Origin: Paracoccaceae bacterium
GTDB lineage: Bacteria; Pseudomonadota; Alphaproteobacteria; Rhodobacterales; Rhodobacteraceae
DNA: 64,000 nt
Assembly (NCBI GenBank): GCA_021648025.1
Contig: JAKITO010000004.1
Location: 1 to 64,000, forward strand
Reading direction: 5' to 3'
In this document: in pieces, positions 56,084 to 64,000 of the stretch
Layout of the letters: each line of letters opens with the position of its first letter
Numbering within the stretch: the stretch's first letter is position 1
Position numbers and translations under genes: made by a program
The notes under the pieces: generated by a model
Seen by the model: the letters and a program-made list of their open reading frames with translations, nothing else
Told to the model about the DNA's origin: nothing
Databases searched by the model: none

Positions 56084-57298
56084 ATGGAACCTCTTGGAAT
56101 GTTCGAAATAATTGGCCGGGTGTTGTATCAGTTTACCCCTGTATGGCTGGCGCTGATCATCCTGTTTGCCGCCTCTATTGCCTATAAGCGCAAGCTGGGA
56201 CTTTATGGCAAGCTGTTTGACAGCCCCATCGGTATGATCGGTTTTGGACTGGTGATGTTCTGGGTGTTTACCGGCGTGTTTGGCCAGATCGACCTGATCG
56301 TCACCCACGATTCACTAAGCCAGGTTTCCGGTATGCGAAACAAAGTCCCTGGCACCGCGTTGCGAAGCCCCGGCGAAGGCCAATATGCCTGGTATCTGTT
56401 TGGCGGCGACCATCTGGCGCGCGATGTGTTTTCACGGGTGATTGATGGCGCCTGGGTGGTGGTTCGGATCGCGCCGCTGGCCACATTGTTTGCCTTTATG
56501 GTGGGCATCACTCTTGGCCTGCCGGCCGGGTATTTCGGCGGGCGACTGGATACGATCATCAGCTTTACCGCCAATCTGATCCTGGCGTTCCCGGTAATCC
56601 TGTTGTTTTATCTGCTGGTAACACCCGAGATTGTCGCCACCGGGGTGCCGAATTTCATGGCGACTGTGCTGTTCATATTCCCGATTATCTTTACGGCGGT
56701 GCTGATCAATTCACGCTATCATACGCAACCCAGTTTTCGAACGCCGCTGATGATCGGCGTTTTGGGGGTTATGTTCTGGATTTATTTGTCGCTGATTTCC
56801 ACCGGTGGTTATCTGGTGAAAAACGACGATTTTTCCATTCCGGCCTTACCGGAGATATTTGACCTGTTTGATGTGTCGGGCGGTATTCTGGTGGTGTTTG
56901 TGTCGGTGGTTTTTGTCAACTCGCCCACCGTGTTCCGGATTGTGCGCGGACTGGCGATGGATATCAAAACCCGTGATTATGTGGCGGCGGCGCAGACACG
57001 GGGCGAAAGTGCCTGGTACATTATGCTGTGGGAAATCCTGCCCAATGCGCGGGGACCGCTGATTGTCGATTTCTGTTTGCGCATCGGCTATACGACCATC
57101 CTTTTGGGTACGTTGGGGTTTTTTGGTCTTGGATTGGAGTCCGAAAGCCCGGACTGGGGCACAACCATCAATAGTGGTCGGAAATTATTGGCGAGCTTTC
57201 CGCACCCTGCCTTGGTGCCGGCGTTGTCCTTGCTCTCGCTGGTATTGGGGTTGAACCTGTTGGCGGACGGTCTGCGGGAAGAAAGCCTTAAGGATTGA
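56084..57298 (+). CDS. Peptide-type ABC transporter permease, DppC-like
   Basis: A 404-residue inner-membrane permease, the partner of the DppB-like protein. Two N-terminal helices are followed by a periplasmic loop (GMRNKVPGTALRSPGEGQYAW and GGDHLARDVFSRVIDGAW, the conserved DxxGRDVxSR-type motif) and the remaining helices with the EAA loop (DYVAAAQTRGESAWYIMLWEILPNARGPLIVDF). It is longer than typical DppC because of an inserted membrane pair near residues 185-265. GGAGG precedes the ATG at 56084. Confidence 0.88.
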   Translation: MEPLGMFEIIGRVLYQFTPVWLALIILFAASIAYKRKLGLYGKLFDSPIGMIGFGLVMFWVFTGVFGQIDLIVTHDSLSQVSGMRNKVPGTALRSPGEGQYAWYLFGGDHLARDVFSRVIDGAWVVVRIAPLATLFAFMVGITLGLPAGYFGGRLDTIISFTANLILAFPVILLFYLLVTPEIVATGVPNFMATVLFIFPIIFTAVLINSRYHTQPSFRTPLMIGVLGVMFWIYLSLISTGGYLVKNDDFSIPALPEIFDLFDVSGGILVVFVSVVFVNSPTVFRIVRGLAMDIKTRDYVAAAQTRGESAWYIMLWEILPNARGPLIVDFCLRIGYTTILLGTLGFFGLGLESESPDWGTTINSGRKLLASFPHPALVPALSLLSLVLGLNLLADGLREESLKD

Positions 57299-57312
57299 CA
57301 TCATCGGCAAAC

Positions 57313-57339
57313 CCGGGGGCCAGCCCCCGAAACCCCCGG
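57313..57339 (+). repeat. Overlapping alternative GC hairpins between permease and ATPase genes
   Basis: CGGGGGC (57314-57320) can pair with GCCCCCG (57323-57329), or CCGGGGG (57313-57319) with CCCCCGG (57333-57339). The two are mutually exclusive. They lie 15 bases after the DppC-like stop and 41 bases before the ATPase start. Confidence 0.6.
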
Positions 57340-57379
57340 AGTTTATCTGGCAAGATGAAGAGCTGGAAGGAAGAAAGAA

Positions 57380-59464
57380 ATGACGAAACTTGAATATGAC
57401 GGGCCAATTCTTGAAATAGACAAGCTGTCGATTTCGTTTTTCACGCGGCTGCATGAAATTCCGGCGGTGATGGATTTTTCAGTGACGGTTCAGCCCGGCG
57501 AGGCCGTGGGGCTGGTGGGCGAATCCGGTTGTGGCAAATCGACCGTGGCGCTGGGGGTGATGCAGGACCTTGGTAAAAACGGCGCGGTTGTTGGTGGGTC
57601 GATCAAGTTCAAGGGCCGCGATCTGGGGAAGATGAGCATGGAGGAGCTGCGCGATATTCGCGGGTCCGAGATTGCGATGATTTATCAGGAGCCGATGGCG
57701 AGCCTGAATCCGGCCATGAAGATTGGCAAGCAGTTGATGGAAGTGCCGATGATCCATCAGGGGCTGAATAAAGAAGATGCTTATGCCCGCGCATTGCAGC
57801 TGGTGACGGATGTGAAGCTGCCGGACCCGGAACGGATGCTGAATTCGTTTCCGCATCAGCTTTCGGGCGGGCAACAGCAGCGGATTGTCATCGCCATGGC
57901 GCTGATGAGTGAGCCTGCGTTGCTTATTCTTGATGAGCCGACGACGGCTTTGGATGTGACGGTTGAAGCAGCGATTGTTGAATTGGTGCGCGATCTGGGG
58001 CGCAAATATGGCACCTCGATGTTGTTCATATCGCATAATCTGGGTCTGATCCTGGAAACCTGCGACCGTATCTGTGTGATGTATTCCGGCGAGGCGGTTG
58101 AGCGGGGTTCGATCAAAGCGGTGTTTGACGATATGCAACACCCCTATACCCAGGCGCTTTTCCGGTCGATCCCCCTGCCGGGGGCCAACAAGAACACCCA
58201 TCCTCTGGTGGCGATACCCGGCAACTTTCCTTTGCCGCATGAACGCCCGCCGGGCTGTAATTTCGGGCCGCGCTGTGATTATTTCGAAGCCGGGCGTTGT
58301 GATCAGGGCGATATTGATATGGGCGTGGTGCCTGCCGACAACAGCCATTTCTCGCGTTGTGTAAAGTTTCAGGAGATCGACTGGAGCGCGCCGGTAACTG
58401 TGGGCGAGCAGAAGGAGAAGGCCAAGGTGGGCAAGGTTGTTCTGAAGATCGACAATCTGAAGAAATATTATGAGGTGGCAGCCAATGCAATCTTTGGCGG
58501 CGGCGACAAGAAGGTGGTCAAGGCCAACGAAACCCTGACGTTTGAGGCGCGGGAATCCGAGACTTTGGCGATTGTCGGCGAATCGGGCTGTGGCAAATCC
58601 ACCTTTGCCAAGGTTCTGATGGGGCTTGAAACAGCGACCGAAGGCACCATCCAACTGGATGGGAAAAATATCGAACACATCCCGATCGAAGAGCGTGACA
58701 CCAAGACCGTCAGCGACATTCAGATGGTGTTCCAGAACCCGTTTGACACGCTGAACCCGTCGATGTCGGTGGGCCGCCAGATTATCCGCGCGCTTGAGAT
58801 ATTTGGCATTGGCGACAGCGAGACGGCGCGAAAAGAGCGGATGCTGGAACTGCTGGACCTGGTGAAACTGCCGCGCGCCTTTGCCGAACGCATGCCACGG
58901 CAACTTTCGGGCGGGCAAAAGCAAAGGGTTGGTATCGCGCGCGCCTTTGCGGGCGGTGCGCGCATTGTGGTGGCGGATGAGCCGGTTTCAGCCTTGGATG
59001 TATCGGTTCAGGCGGCGGTGACCGACCTGCTGATGGAAATTCAGCGCAACGAAAAGACCACGCTTTTGTTCATCTCGCATGATCTGTCGATTGTGCGTTA
59101 TCTCAGCGACCGGGTGATGGTGATGTACCTGGGCCATGTGGTTGAACTGGGCAGCACCGATCAGGTGTTTGCCCCACCGTATCATCCATATACCGAGGCG
59201 TTGCTGTCAGCCGTTCCCATCGCCGACACGTCTGTTGTGAAAAAGCACATCGTGCTTGAAGGTGACATTCCATCAGCCATGAACCCTCCGCCCGGCTGTC
59301 CGTTCCAGACGCGATGCCGGTGGAAATCCGAGGTTCCGGGCGGCCTGTGTGACATCGAGGTGCCGGTGGCGCGGGATGTGGCGGGGGGCCATCAGATCAA
59401 GTGCCATCTGAGTGATGAAAAACTGGCGGAAATGGAAATGGTGATCAAGGTGGCAGCAGAGTGA
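57380..59464 (+). CDS. Double-headed peptide-type ABC ATPase (DppD-DppF fusion)
   Basis: A 694-residue ATPase energising the importer with both nucleotide-binding domains in one chain. Each half has GESGCGKST, an LSGGQ signature (LSGGQQQR; LSGGQKQR) and Walker B (LLILDEPTTALD; IVVADEPVSALD). Each half also ends in the oligopeptide-transporter extension with a Cys pattern (PPGCNFGPRCDYFEAGRC; PPGCPFQTRCRWK). Fused forms are common in alphaproteobacteria. It completes the operon, so no separate ATPase gene is needed. Confidence 0.9.
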   Translation: MTKLEYDGPILEIDKLSISFFTRLHEIPAVMDFSVTVQPGEAVGLVGESGCGKSTVALGVMQDLGKNGAVVGGSIKFKGRDLGKMSMEELRDIRGSEIAMIYQEPMASLNPAMKIGKQLMEVPMIHQGLNKEDAYARALQLVTDVKLPDPERMLNSFPHQLSGGQQQRIVIAMALMSEPALLILDEPTTALDVTVEAAIVELVRDLGRKYGTSMLFISHNLGLILETCDRICVMYSGEAVERGSIKAVFDDMQHPYTQALFRSIPLPGANKNTHPLVAIPGNFPLPHERPPGCNFGPRCDYFEAGRCDQGDIDMGVVPADNSHFSRCVKFQEIDWSAPVTVGEQKEKAKVGKVVLKIDNLKKYYEVAANAIFGGGDKKVVKANETLTFEARESETLAIVGESGCGKSTFAKVLMGLETATEGTIQLDGKNIEHIPIEERDTKTVSDIQMVFQNPFDTLNPSMSVGRQIIRALEIFGIGDSETARKERMLELLDLVKLPRAFAERMPRQLSGGQKQRVGIARAFAGGARIVVADEPVSALDVSVQAAVTDLLMEIQRNEKTTLLFISHDLSIVRYLSDRVMVMYLGHVVELGSTDQVFAPPYHPYTEALLSAVPIADTSVVKKHIVLEGDIPSAMNPPPGCPFQTRCRWKSEVPGGLCDIEVPVARDVAGGHQIKCHLSDEKLAEMEMVIKVAAE

Positions 59465-59582
59465 TCCGGCGGAACAAAAAGCCTGCCCCTTGCTCTTCAT
59501 CTTGCTAAAAAAACTCAATATCCGACCATCGACACCACAAGCCACCCTTGCCTCTTATGCGCCACGGCCCCATATCTGACTT

Positions 59583-60275
59583 ATGCTACGCCTCACCCCG
59601 ATCATATTGGCCATAGTCTATGGCCTTGTCATGTACCGGATATCGCTGTGGCGTACCCACCGCGAATTGGATGCGAAATCAACCGAACTGGCCGACCCGA
59701 TCCTGAAATCCCTGACTGACCGGCTGGCCCGGGCGCTGGATCTGCGCCGTATTCCGGTTTACATCTATGAGATTGATCCGATCAACGGGCTGGCGGCACC
59801 GGATGGGCGTATCTTCATAACCCGTGGGTTTTATCGGAAATTTCAGCACGGAGAGGTGACGGGGGATGAAATGGCTTCGGTCATTGCCCATGAAATGGGC
59901 CATGTAGCACTGGGACATTCGCGCCGCCGGATGGTGGATTTTTCTGGTCAGAATGCCTTGCGGACCGTGTTGATGATAGTGTTGGGGCGTTATGTGCCGA
60001 TCATCGGCCCTTGGATTGCCAATATGCTGACGTCACTGCTGGCCGCACGATTGTCGCGCGGTGACGAATTTGAGGCTGATGAATATGCCGCCGCCTTGCT
60101 GACCAAGGCGGGCATTGGCATAGCGCCGCAAAAGTCACTGTTTACCAAGTTGGACGCATTGACACAGGCCCGCTCGGGCATGGCCCCGGCCTGGCTGATG
60201 AGCCACCCAAAAACCGAGGACCGCATCGCGGCGTTGGAAAAGCTGGAAACGCGTTGGGAAAGCCACCCTACCTAA
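59583..60275 (+). CDS. M48 family metalloprotease
   Basis: A 230-residue zinc protease. One N-terminal hydrophobic segment (PIILAIVYGLVMYRISLW) anchors it; the HExxH zinc motif is VIAHEMGHVALGHSRRR and the third ligand region is SRGDEFEADEYAAALL. A second hydrophobic patch follows the active site. Related to HtpX/YcaL-type proteases with quality-control roles; the specific substrate is unknown. Its end overlaps the convergent PIN gene by eight bases. Confidence 0.88.
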   Translation: MLRLTPIILAIVYGLVMYRISLWRTHRELDAKSTELADPILKSLTDRLARALDLRRIPVYIYEIDPINGLAAPDGRIFITRGFYRKFQHGEVTGDEMASVIAHEMGHVALGHSRRRMVDFSGQNALRTVLMIVLGRYVPIIGPWIANMLTSLLAARLSRGDEFEADEYAAALLTKAGIGIAPQKSLFTKLDALTQARSGMAPAWLMSHPKTEDRIAALEKLETRWESHPT

Positions 60276-60807
60276 GGGCTTTGGCGATGCGCGGCAGCCG
60301 CGCCTTTTTCAACAATCCACGGGTGTCCCATTGCTTGGTGAACAGGCGGTTGGCATCACCCAGAACCTTTGCACCAACCTGCGCCACCCCATCCGGGTCA
60401 ACGCGCCAGAACCCATGCAGAAAACTGTCAGGGTCAAACCGTTCAAGGCCTTCATCGGCCAATTCCCGACGTGGAAAATCCTTGGCATTCAAGGTGATAA
60501 TCGCCTCGGCTGATGTGGATATGCCTGTGGACAGAATGTGGATATCATTTGGGTCCGGCAGCCAGAGCCGCGCCTCAAGCCCTGGCGCGGGAGCGGCTTC
60601 TGCCTTGGGCCAGGCGGCGCGCAACAAGGCAATCTCGGCATTGGCCTGAACCTGCCCGGTGGGGCCAAGTTTCACCGAGGCACGGCGCCATTCTTCCAAT
60701 ATGCGCGCCGACCAGACGGGCGTGAAATGGCCAAGGGCAGCCACCCCCAGCAACATCGCACGCATCACCGTGGGAAACAGCACGCAGGTGTCCAGAACCA
60801 CCTTCAC
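60268..60807 (-). CDS. PIN domain protein
   Basis: A 179-residue PIN-like nuclease. The N-terminal VVLDTCVLFP provides the first acidic residue, ILEEWRRA the second, and LPDPNDIHIL and ITLNAKDFPR the later acidic cluster. Standalone PIN proteins of this type are often annotated as toxins, but no antitoxin-like gene is adjacent; the neighbour upstream is an rRNA methyltransferase overlapping by four bases. An RNA-processing role is as likely as a toxin role. Confidence 0.78.
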   Translation of the reverse strand: MKVVLDTCVLFPTVMRAMLLGVAALGHFTPVWSARILEEWRRASVKLGPTGQVQANAEIALLRAAWPKAEAAPAPGLEARLWLPDPNDIHILSTGISTSAEAIITLNAKDFPRRELADEGLERFDPDSFLHGFWRVDPDGVAQVGAKVLGDANRLFTKQWDTRGLLKKARLPRIAKALR

Positions 60808-62024
60808 AGCCGAAAGAACAACGCCTTAAGATAACCGCTTTCGGCCAGTTGGATCAATTGCGGGTGGTCCGCCCCGGCGAACCCGGTATGGATCAGCAAA
60901 GCCTCGCGTCCGGTTTTGTCCAGACCCCGACCAATGCCGCGACCACAGGCTTTGCGAAAGCGCGACAGGTCAACAGCGTGAGAGCAGGAACACAATACCA
61001 GAAACCCGCCCGGGGCCACCAGAGGTGCCGCCAACCGGGCCAGACGTTCGTAGGCCCGCAAACCGGGTTCCATCGCCTTTTTCGATGGGGCAAATGAAGG
61101 CGGGTCACAGATCACCAGATCATATGTTTCGCCTTCAGTGGCCAAGGCTGCAAGCGTTTCAAAAGCATCGCCCCGGCGGGTGGAAAAGCGGTCCGCCACA
61201 CCACTGGCGGCGGCCCCCTGCCCGGCCAGATCCAGCGCCGGAGCCGAGCTGTCAATCGCCAATGCGGACCCGGCACCTTGCGCCAGTGCCGCCAGTGCAA
61301 AACCACCAACGTGCGAAAAGACATCAAGCACCCGCGCACCGGGCTGGACCAGCCGGGCAGCAAAGGCATGGTTGGGTCGTTGATCAAAAAACAGCCCGGT
61401 TTTCTGGCCACCCAGCAGGTCGGCCATATAGGTCGCACCATTCATCTCTACCGGTACTGCGGCGTCGGGTGCCACCCCGTGCAACACGGCCGGCAAATCA
61501 TCCAGCCCTTCCAGACCGCGCGCCCGGCCCGAGGCATTTTTCAACACATTGGCCACGCCCGTCACCTGCACCAGGGCGCGGGTCAGAACTTCAAGATGCG
61601 TCTCGGCCCAGGCGGCGTTGGGCTGGATCACGCAAGTATCGCCAAAGCGGTCGATCACCACCCCCGGCAACCCGTCGGCTTCGGCGTGGATCAGCCGGTA
61701 ATGCGGTGTCTCAAACAGCGTTTCACGCAGGGCAAGGGCGCGGGCCAAGCGGGTTTCAAACCATGTCAGATCAAGGCGCGCCGTGATATCGCGGTCCAGC
61801 ACCCGGGCGATGATGCCCGAGTCGGGCGTCACCGCGACCAATGCCATCGGCACCCGGTTGGCATCCTCCAGCACGGCCAGAGTGCCCGGAGCAAGGGCGC
61901 GGGTACGCCGGTCCGTGACCAGATCATTGGCATAGACCCACGGGTGGCCGTGGCGGATCTGGCGGGCATCGGCCTTGGGTTTCAGGCGGACAACGGGGCG
62001 GGTGAGGGAAGAAGATTCTGACAT
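60804..62024 (-). CDS. RlmI-like class I rRNA methyltransferase
   Basis: A 406-residue SAM-dependent methyltransferase. An N-terminal PUA-like domain (RIRHGHPWVYANDLVTD region, residues about 10-80) precedes an RlmI/RlmK-type catalytic domain with DQRPNHAF, VLDVFSHVGGFALAAL (SAM motif) and the catalytic LVICDPPSFAPSKK. Its E. coli relative makes m5C1962 in 23S rRNA; a cysteine in LVLCSCSHAV fits a 5-methylcytosine mechanism. Its stop overlaps the PIN gene start by four bases. Confidence 0.85.
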   Translation of the reverse strand: MSESSSLTRPVVRLKPKADARQIRHGHPWVYANDLVTDRRTRALAPGTLAVLEDANRVPMALVAVTPDSGIIARVLDRDITARLDLTWFETRLARALALRETLFETPHYRLIHAEADGLPGVVIDRFGDTCVIQPNAAWAETHLEVLTRALVQVTGVANVLKNASGRARGLEGLDDLPAVLHGVAPDAAVPVEMNGATYMADLLGGQKTGLFFDQRPNHAFAARLVQPGARVLDVFSHVGGFALAALAQGAGSALAIDSSAPALDLAGQGAAASGVADRFSTRRGDAFETLAALATEGETYDLVICDPPSFAPSKKAMEPGLRAYERLARLAAPLVAPGGFLVLCSCSHAVDLSRFRKACGRGIGRGLDKTGREALLIHTGFAGADHPQLIQLAESGYLKALFFRL

Positions 62025-62073
62025 AGCGCCCTCTTAGAGGGAATATCTGCAAGACGAAAGGTCAGTCACGAGG

Positions 62074-62364
62074 TCAGTCACGCGCGCGGCCCCGCCAGCC
62101 ACCCCTACGGCGTGGATTGGTCATCCGGGTCTGGCCTTGTTGCAACACTTCGCTCATCGGGTGACCGGGGGCGCCAGAGGGGTCCGTGCCAAAGCGGGCC
62201 AGCAACGCGGCAATCGCCGCCCCGCTGTCTTGCCCCTCAGGCAGGCTTAGCGCCCAGTCAAGGAATATACTGCGACATTGCGATCGCGTGATGCCATCAA
62301 TCCGATACGCCTGATAAATCAGGCCTTTGGGGTCGATTTCGGATTGGCCGGGGCGGTCAATCAT
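62074..62364 (-). CDS. Conserved short protein of unknown function
   Basis: A 96-residue protein starting MIDRPGQSEIDPKGLIYQAY, with SQCRSIFLDWALSLPEG in the middle and a basic tail (NPRRRGGWRGRARD). I recognise the N-terminal pattern from uncharacterised Rhodobacterales proteins encoded next to glnE, but no function. The ATG at 62364 overlaps the glnE stop by eight bases; a GTG six bases earlier is an alternative. Confidence 0.65.
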   Translation of the reverse strand: MIDRPGQSEIDPKGLIYQAYRIDGITRSQCRSIFLDWALSLPEGQDSGAAIAALLARFGTDPSGAPGHPMSEVLQQGQTRMTNPRRRGGWRGRARD

Positions 62365-64000
62365 TGGCACCCGCCCAGGTCACCAGAACGCCCGTGATGA
62401 TCGCGTCACTTTGGGCATAGGCCCGCGCCAGCCTGCCCTGTAGCTGATCAATGTCGTCCATCCCCGTTACCCTGCCTAAGAATGCAATGCCGCCCTGCCC
62501 CATCTCATCGGTGTCAATTGCCTTGCCCGACATCAATCGCATGGCACCATGCACCACCCAACATAAATCATACGTGGCGCGCAAGGCTTCCGCATCTGCG
62601 ACACTCAACCAATCACTTGCGACGGCGCCTTGCAGGCCGGCGCCCACATCGCGCGCCGCCAGCCCGCCAAGCAATGCGCCAGCCTGAGCAATCAGTTCAA
62701 TGTCAAGCATTCGTCCTGGGCCGGTCTTGGCGTCCCAAAGGCTGACCGGGGTTTTGGCCTCGCCAAGGCGCGCCCGCATGTTTGCCACTTCGCCAAGAAC
62801 TGGTGCGATGTCGCGCTTGTGCGCCAGCAGGTCGCGACGCAGGGCTTCGATATCCGCCACCAAACCGGGCGCACCTGCCACTACGCGGGCGCGGGTCAGG
62901 GCCAGATGCTCCCACACCCAGGCGCGGTCGCGTTGATAGGTGGTGAAACTGGCCAGTGAGGTCGCCACCGGTCCCTGGGTGCCCGACGGGCGCAGGCGCA
63001 TGTCGACTTCGTACAAACGCCCCTGCGCCATTGGCGCGCTCAGGGCGGTGATCAGTGCCTGGGTCAGGCGGGCAAAGTAGGTGCGCGTGGCCAAAGGGCG
63101 AGGGCCGTCCGACATGTCGCTGTCGCCGGATGTGCCCGGGTCATAGATCACGATCAGGTCCAGGTCCGACATGGCATTCAGCCGCCCTGCGCCAAGTGAC
63201 CCCATGGCGATCACTGCCGCCCCGCGCCCCGGTGCTGCCCCATGTTTCAAAGCAAACTGCACCTCAACCACCGGCATCAGCGCCCTGATCACAGCCCCCG
63301 CAAGGTCGCTGTATTGCGCCCCGGCAGAGGCGGCGTTGAGCAACCCACGCAAATGATGAACACCAACGCGAAAGTGCCATTCCCTGGCCCAGCGCCGCGC
63401 CGCGTCAAGGCGCGCTTCATAGTCAGGTTCTGCGGCCAACAGGGCTGTCAGCCCCTCCTCCAGCGCCACAGCACCTGGCCAATCGGCAAAGAAATCACCG
63501 CCAATCACCGCGTCAAATACGGCCGAGTTGCGGGCCAGATGTGTGGCCAGCGCAGGCGAGGTGGCGACGATATCAATCAATAGCTCCAACAGCGATGGAT
63601 TGGCCTCAAACAGTGCAAAAAGCTGCACACCTGCCGGCAGCCCGGAGAGGAACCCATCAAAGGCCACCAACGCCTGACCGGGCTGCGCCGCCTGCGCCAA
63701 TCGGCGCAGGAGGTCGGGTTTCAGGCGGTCAAATGTCTGCGCAGCCCGGGTTGAACGCAGCGCCGGATAGGCAGGCCACCCGGCCATGATCGACTGGTCA
63801 AGCGTATCCGGCACCGGATCGGTGTCCGGCAAGCGCGCGGCATCGGGCGCAAAGAACCCTTCGGTCAGCTCATGCACCTCGCCCAGACGCGCGCTGAGGT
63901 CGCGGGTCAGTTGATCGGGGTCCAGACCCATCAGGCAGGCAATTCGGGCTATGCCTTCGGGGGACTGGGGCAGAACGTGGGTCTGGGCATCATTGACCAT
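62357..64000 (-). CDS. glnE: Glutamine synthetase adenylyltransferase, 3' part, cut by window edge
   Basis: 547 residues of GlnE, which adenylylates and de-adenylylates glutamine synthetase in response to PII. The visible part begins at VNDAQTHVLPQSPEGIARIACLMG, which in full-length enzymes of over 900 residues lies near the end of the N-terminal de-adenylylating domain. It therefore covers the linker and the C-terminal adenylyltransferase domain with GSLGAGRLNAMSDLDLIVIYD (nucleotidyltransferase G-S...DxD) and EVDMRLRPSGTQGPVATS. The Met at the window edge is not the true start. Confidence 0.92.
   Translation of the reverse strand: MVNDAQTHVLPQSPEGIARIACLMGLDPDQLTRDLSARLGEVHELTEGFFAPDAARLPDTDPVPDTLDQSIMAGWPAYPALRSTRAAQTFDRLKPDLLRRLAQAAQPGQALVAFDGFLSGLPAGVQLFALFEANPSLLELLIDIVATSPALATHLARNSAVFDAVIGGDFFADWPGAVALEEGLTALLAAEPDYEARLDAARRWAREWHFRVGVHHLRGLLNAASAGAQYSDLAGAVIRALMPVVEVQFALKHGAAPGRGAAVIAMGSLGAGRLNAMSDLDLIVIYDPGTSGDSDMSDGPRPLATRTYFARLTQALITALSAPMAQGRLYEVDMRLRPSGTQGPVATSLASFTTYQRDRAWVWEHLALTRARVVAGAPGLVADIEALRRDLLAHKRDIAPVLGEVANMRARLGEAKTPVSLWDAKTGPGRMLDIELIAQAGALLGGLAARDVGAGLQGAVASDWLSVADAEALRATYDLCWVVHGAMRLMSGKAIDTDEMGQGGIAFLGRVTGMDDIDQLQGRLARAYAQSDAIITGVLVTWAGAND

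Noticed and set aside
60268-62024. PIN gene as the toxin of a toxin-antitoxin pair
   Set aside because: The overlapping partner is a 406-residue rRNA methyltransferase, not a small DNA-binding antitoxin.

Overview
The window reads as a chromosomal stretch of an alphaproteobacterium of the Rhodobacterales / Roseobacter group. The grounds are a fairly high GC content, gene orders I know from that group (pepA-holC facing lptF-lptG-lptD-surA-pdxA-rsmA; prfA-prmC; pyrH-frr-uppS-cdsA-dxr-rseP), a Fur/Mur-type regulator, a fused indolepyruvate ferredoxin oxidoreductase, and an eukaryote-like NADP isocitrate dehydrogenase. Genus cannot be fixed from the sequence alone. Genes are densely packed, with many 1-8 nt start/stop overlaps. 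I saw no rRNA, tRNA or CRISPR array.

Layout. 1-0.5 kb: the 5' end of an IS30-family transposase, which appears to have landed in and truncated a small helical-protein gene. 1-3.5 kb: a tungstate-type ABC importer (tupB, tupC, tupA). 3.5-8.8 kb: an unassigned Rossmann+SAF oxidoreductase, ndk, an ABC-F ATPase, a MarC protein, a membrane-anchored retropepsin-like protease and an ASCH-domain gene broken by one base in an A7 run. 8.9-18.6 kb: holC and pepA, then the outer-membrane LPS export set lptFGD with surA, pdxA and rsmA. 18.6-21.5 kb: a DUF4167 protein, a gap with a large hairpin, prmC and prfA. 21.5-25.3 kb: a small secreted protein, a DUF1499 protein, and an operon of an M20 amidohydrolase with two different ureohydrolases. 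25.4-36.8 kb: mazG, a nucleoside hydrolase, a GNAT protein, eno, two transporters, Fur/Mur, a DEAD-box helicase, an HSL-type hydrolase, icd and a secreted RTX protein. 36.8-42.2 kb: a small-molecule kinase and the 1140-residue indolepyruvate oxidoreductase, divergent from a LysR regulator.

42.2-51.97 kb: a probable small RNA with its own promoter and terminator, a large MscS-type channel, a DM13 protein whose Shine-Dalgarno lies at the foot of a 20-bp hairpin, the rseP-dxr-cdsA-uppS-frr-pyrH operon (minus strand) and miaA. 52-59.5 kb: an AraC regulator followed by a peptide-type ABC importer with a Tat-exported binding protein, two permeases and a double-headed ATPase. 59.6-64 kb: an M48 protease, a PIN protein, an rRNA methyltransferase, a short conserved protein and the 3' part of glnE, cut by the window edge.

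Most of the window is housekeeping: envelope biogenesis (lptFGD, surA, uppS, cdsA, rseP), isoprenoid synthesis (dxr, uppS), translation (prfA, prmC, frr, rsmA, miaA) and nucleotide metabolism (ndk, pyrH, mazG). The parts most worth a second look are non-coding: the small RNA near 42.3 kb, the hairpin at the DM13 ribosome site near 45.4 kb, the long hairpin near 19.5 kb, and the frameshifted ASCH gene near 8.8 kb. I found no clearly new multi-gene system.
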